Below, piece after piece: positions 6,557 through 8,512 of a stretch of DNA of 8,512 bases (position 1 is the stretch's first letter; each line of letters opens with the position of its first letter). The DNA is taken from positions 1-8,512 of the forward strand of contig JAHRVZ010000291.1 of NCBI GenBank assembly GCA_019090405.1, in the 5' to 3' direction. Origin of the DNA: Paracoccaceae bacterium (GTDB lineage Bacteria; Pseudomonadota; Alphaproteobacteria; Rhodobacterales; Rhodobacteraceae). The translations under genes and the position numbers were made by a program. Below the pieces are notes generated by a model. That model had not been told where the DNA came from. It was given only the letters and a program-made list of their open reading frames with translations, and searched no databases.

Positions 6557-6562
6557 ATGAAT

Positions 6563-6569
6563 CTCCGCC
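6563..6569 (-). promoter_or_regulatory. Ribosome binding site of the acyltransferase gene
   Basis: GGCGGAG on the minus strand, 6 nt before the ATG at 6556. It lies within the codons that would be added by starting at 6571, so it argues for the shorter protein. Confidence 0.6.
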
Positions 6570-6600
6570 ATTTGAAACTATGGATATACCAGCTCTGTAA

Positions 6601-6635
6601 CGGTTTTCTTACGGTAAAACAGCCGGGCAAAACCG
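6601..6635 (-). repeat. Inverted repeat CGGTTTT/AAAACCG upstream of the acyltransferase
   Basis: A 7-bp inverted repeat (6601-6607 with 6629-6635) with a 21-nt loop in the 109-nt gap between the oxidoreductase and acyltransferase genes. No U-tract follows on either strand, so it is not a standard terminator. It could be an operator or chance. No clear promoter hexamers were found around it. Confidence 0.3.
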
Positions 6636-6638
6636 ACC

Positions 6639-6665
6639 AAAAAAATCGCAATTTTCCGATTGTTT
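6639..6665 (-). terminator. Weak candidate terminator after the oxidoreductase gene
   Basis: Directly after the TAG stop, the minus strand has a 5-bp stem AATCG (6657-6661)/CGATT (6644-6648) with an 8-nt loop, followed by a run of T (A7 on the plus strand, 6639-6645). The T-run fits an intrinsic terminator, but the stem is short with only two G:C pairs, so it would be inefficient at best. Confidence 0.3.
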
Positions 6666-8512
6666 CTATTCAGCGGCATTGGCCAGACCAGCCCCACCAT
6701 CCCGGATAGCGGCCAACAATTCCTCGCGTCGCTTTGCCGCCTTGGTCTCATACGCGACTTTCACCGGTCCAAATCCGCGAATATCCAGCGGCAACGCCGC
6801 CAGTGCAGCAATCGCATCCCGAGTCTGAGGCGTGGTTTTCTTCAGAACATTTTTCATGTCCAGTTCGTACTGCCGGATCAGAGAACGCTCCATCTTGCGT
6901 TCAGCCGAATAGCCAAAGATATCCAGAGGCGTTCCGCGTAATCCTTTGAAAGATTTCAATACTTTCAAAGGCGTCGCCATCCACGGGCCAAATTCCCGCT
7001 TTTTCGGGCGCCCGTTTGGCTCGGTTCCGCCAAATATTGGCGGGGCCAGATGGAACGACATTTCGAAATCACCGTCAAATTCGGCAGCCGCCTTTTGCTG
7101 TGTCGTCAGCATCAAACGGGCGACTTCGTATTCGTCCTTGTAGGACAGCAGTTTGTGATAGCCCAAAGCTGCGGATTCCCTGATGGCCGGGTCATCAATG
7201 GCATCAACCATCTTGCGATAGCGTTTTGCCAGTCGTTTGCCCTGATACTCAACCAGTTGATCGGCCCGAAATGTTATTTTCTCGTCCAGCGTTTTGGGAA
7301 GTTCAACCACATTGGACTGGGTAAGCGCGGTTGCTTCTTTGGGATGCAAAACCGCCCAGCGGCCAATATCAAAGGCCCGCAGGTTACGCTCGACAGATGT
7401 GCCATTCAAGGTAATCGCCTCTGTCATCGCCTCAAGGCTAAGAGGCAGCAACCCGCGCTGCCAAGCCCCACCAAACACCATCATGTTGGAAAAGATTGAA
7501 TCCCCAAGCGTCGCTTTGGCCAAATCAGACGCATCAAACAGAGACACCGCATCCTTAAGCCGCGCCTCAAGGGCCAGTTCCATGCGTTCTATTGGCAGGG
7601 TGAATTCCGTATCCCGGGTGAAATCGCCGGTGATAATTTCGTGGCTGTTCACCACGGCCCCGGTGCGCCCAACCCGGGTCAGGCCCAGCGTTTTGGCCCC
7701 CGCCGACACCACAAGATCACCGCCTATCAACGCATCCGCTTCGCCGGTGGCGACCCGAATGGCACTAATATCGGCAGGATCATTGGCGATACGGCAATGG
7801 ATTTGCACCGCACCGCCCTTTTGCGCCAACCCGGCCATTTCCATCATTCCGGCACCTTTGCCGTCGATTTGTGCAGCCTGCGCCAACACGGCACCGATGG
7901 TGACAACACCAGTACCGCCAACGCCAGTGATCACCACGTTAAAGGTGCCATCTATCTGTGGAATCGTCGGCATCGGCAAATCGGGCAGGTCCAGTTCGGT
8001 GGTTGCTTCTTTGCGCACCGTGGCCCCTTTTAGCGTCACGAAAGACGGGCAGAACCCGTTTAAGCAGGAAAAATCCTTGTTGCAGGACGATTGATCAATC
8101 GCCCGTTTGCGGCCCAGTTCAGTTTCAACCGGCACAATCGACACGCAATTGGATTGAACGCCGCAGTCGCCGCAACCTTCGCAGATGTCCGTATTGATAA
8201 ACACCCGGCGATCCGGATCGGGGAACAATCCGCGTTTACGGCGCCGACGTTTTTCGGCAGCACAGGTCTGGATATAGACAATCGCCGTTACACCCGGCGT
8301 CTTAGAAAGCTGTTTTTGCACATTCATCAGATGCGCCCGCTCATATGTTTTCAGATGGGTTGGAAACGCTTTGAAATCAACGTCTTCCTTTTCGTCATAG
8401 ACAATGGCGATATCCTCAATTCCCATCGCCGCCAGTTCGGCCACAATGCGTGGCGCCGAAAGCCCGCCTTCATTGCCCTGCCCGCCGGTCATCGCCACGG
8501 CATCATTGAACA
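6666..8512 (-). CDS. Indolepyruvate ferredoxin oxidoreductase, fused IorA/IorB type (5' end outside window)
   Basis: This enzyme oxidatively decarboxylates aryl pyruvates such as indolepyruvate to the acyl-CoA, passing electrons to ferredoxin, in aromatic amino acid breakdown. About 615 C-terminal residues are present. The frame stays open to the window edge (reading F-N-D-A-V before AMTGGQ), so the GTG at 8498 is an internal codon, not a start. Counting from that codon, NDAVAMTGGQ is the end of the thiamine-diphosphate domain. A ferredoxin-like cluster region follows (C106, C109, C112, C118, then C139, C145, C150), preceded by a basic KRRRRKRG stretch. A gamma-subunit-like 2-oxoacid oxidoreductase domain begins at NVVITGVGGTGVVTIGAVLAQ (about 187-207). 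The remaining C-terminal part resembles the domain seen only in the long fused enzymes of proteobacteria. It ends 109 nt before the acyltransferase gene. Substrate preference is inferred from the family. Confidence 0.93.
   Translation of the reverse strand, partial: FNDAVAMTGGQGNEGGLSAPRIVAELAAMGIEDIAIVYDEKEDVDFKAFPTHLKTYERAHLMNVQKQLSKTPGVTAIVYIQTCAAEKRRRRKRGLFPDPDRRVFINTDICEGCGDCGVQSNCVSIVPVETELGRKRAIDQSSCNKDFSCLNGFCPSFVTLKGATVRKEATTELDLPDLPMPTIPQIDGTFNVVITGVGGTGVVTIGAVLAQAAQIDGKGAGMMEMAGLAQKGGAVQIHCRIANDPADISAIRVATGEADALIGGDLVVSAGAKTLGLTRVGRTGAVVNSHEIITGDFTRDTEFTLPIERMELALEARLKDAVSLFDASDLAKATLGDSIFSNMMVFGGAWQRGLLPLSLEAMTEAITLNGTSVERNLRAFDIGRWAVLHPKEATALTQSNVVELPKTLDEKITFRADQLVEYQGKRLAKRYRKMVDAIDDPAIRESAALGYHKLLSYKDEYEVARLMLTTQQKAAAEFDGDFEMSFHLAPPIFGGTEPNGRPKKREFGPWMATPLKVLKSFKGLRGTPLDIFGYSAERKMERSLIRQYELDMKNVLKKTTPQTRDAIAALAALPLDIRGFGPVKVAYETKAAKRREELLAAIRDGGAGLANAAE

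Noticed and set aside
7294..8094. Long plus-strand open frame (266 codons) opposite the oxidoreductase gene
   Set aside because: Its translation is Ser/Ala/Pro/Arg-rich without any recognisable domain, and it lies wholly antisense to conserved Fe-S and gamma-domain coding sequence. It is a codon-bias shadow.
8496..8498. GTG at 8498 as the start of the oxidoreductase
   Set aside because: The frame remains open to the window edge and the residues before it (FNDA) continue a conserved family motif, so the gene simply runs out of the window.
1..8512. Prophage, transposon, CRISPR, tRNA or other classic mobile-element signatures
   Set aside because: No integrase, transposase, terminal repeats, spaced direct repeats or tRNA-like cloverleaf sequence was recognised. 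Apart from the lysis pair, all genes are ordinary chromosomal genes.

Overview
The window looks like chromosomal DNA of an alphaproteobacterium, most likely a Rhodobacteraceae/Roseobacter-type organism. This rests on moderate-to-high GC, a System I cytochrome c maturation locus (ccmE, ccmF), a large fused indolepyruvate:ferredoxin oxidoreductase, and an endolysin/holin pair of the type used to release gene transfer agents (GTAs) in Rhodobacterales. The genus assignment is inference. All eight genes lie on the minus strand, so transcription runs from high to low coordinates. I found no credible plus-strand gene, RNA gene, CRISPR array or insertion sequence.

In transcription order, the window opens inside an indolepyruvate ferredoxin oxidoreductase gene (8512-6666, 5' end missing). 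A 109-nt gap with weak inverted repeats follows. Next come three tightly ordered genes: a PlsC-like acyltransferase (start revised to 6556), glutamate racemase murI (6-nt gap) and argC (53-nt gap, start revised to 4808). ccmE follows 8 nt after argC and starts with TTG. These are peptidoglycan, lipid, arginine and heme-handling housekeeping genes.

The most interesting part is 2024-3324. A GH108-type endolysin and a GTA-type holin overlap by 10 nt and sit between ccmE and ccmF, two genes of one heme-delivery pathway. The lysis pair has its own 111-nt leader. That leader holds a near-perfect 24-bp palindrome (11 of 12 pairs) covering the endolysin Shine-Dalgarno, and a second dyad made of two inverted TTAACCA half-sites that resembles a CtrA site with a 6-nt spacer. 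CtrA is an established regulator of GTA production and release in Rhodobacter capsulatus, so this leader is a good candidate for the lysis-timing switch of a GTA. The endolysin also carries an EF-hand-like loop.

ccmF follows the holin after 59 nt with no visible terminator or promoter, so it may be transcribed together with the lysis genes. CcmE carries heme in the periplasm and CcmF (with CcmH, probably just outside the window) attaches it to apocytochrome c. The main structural genes of a GTA particle are not in this window.
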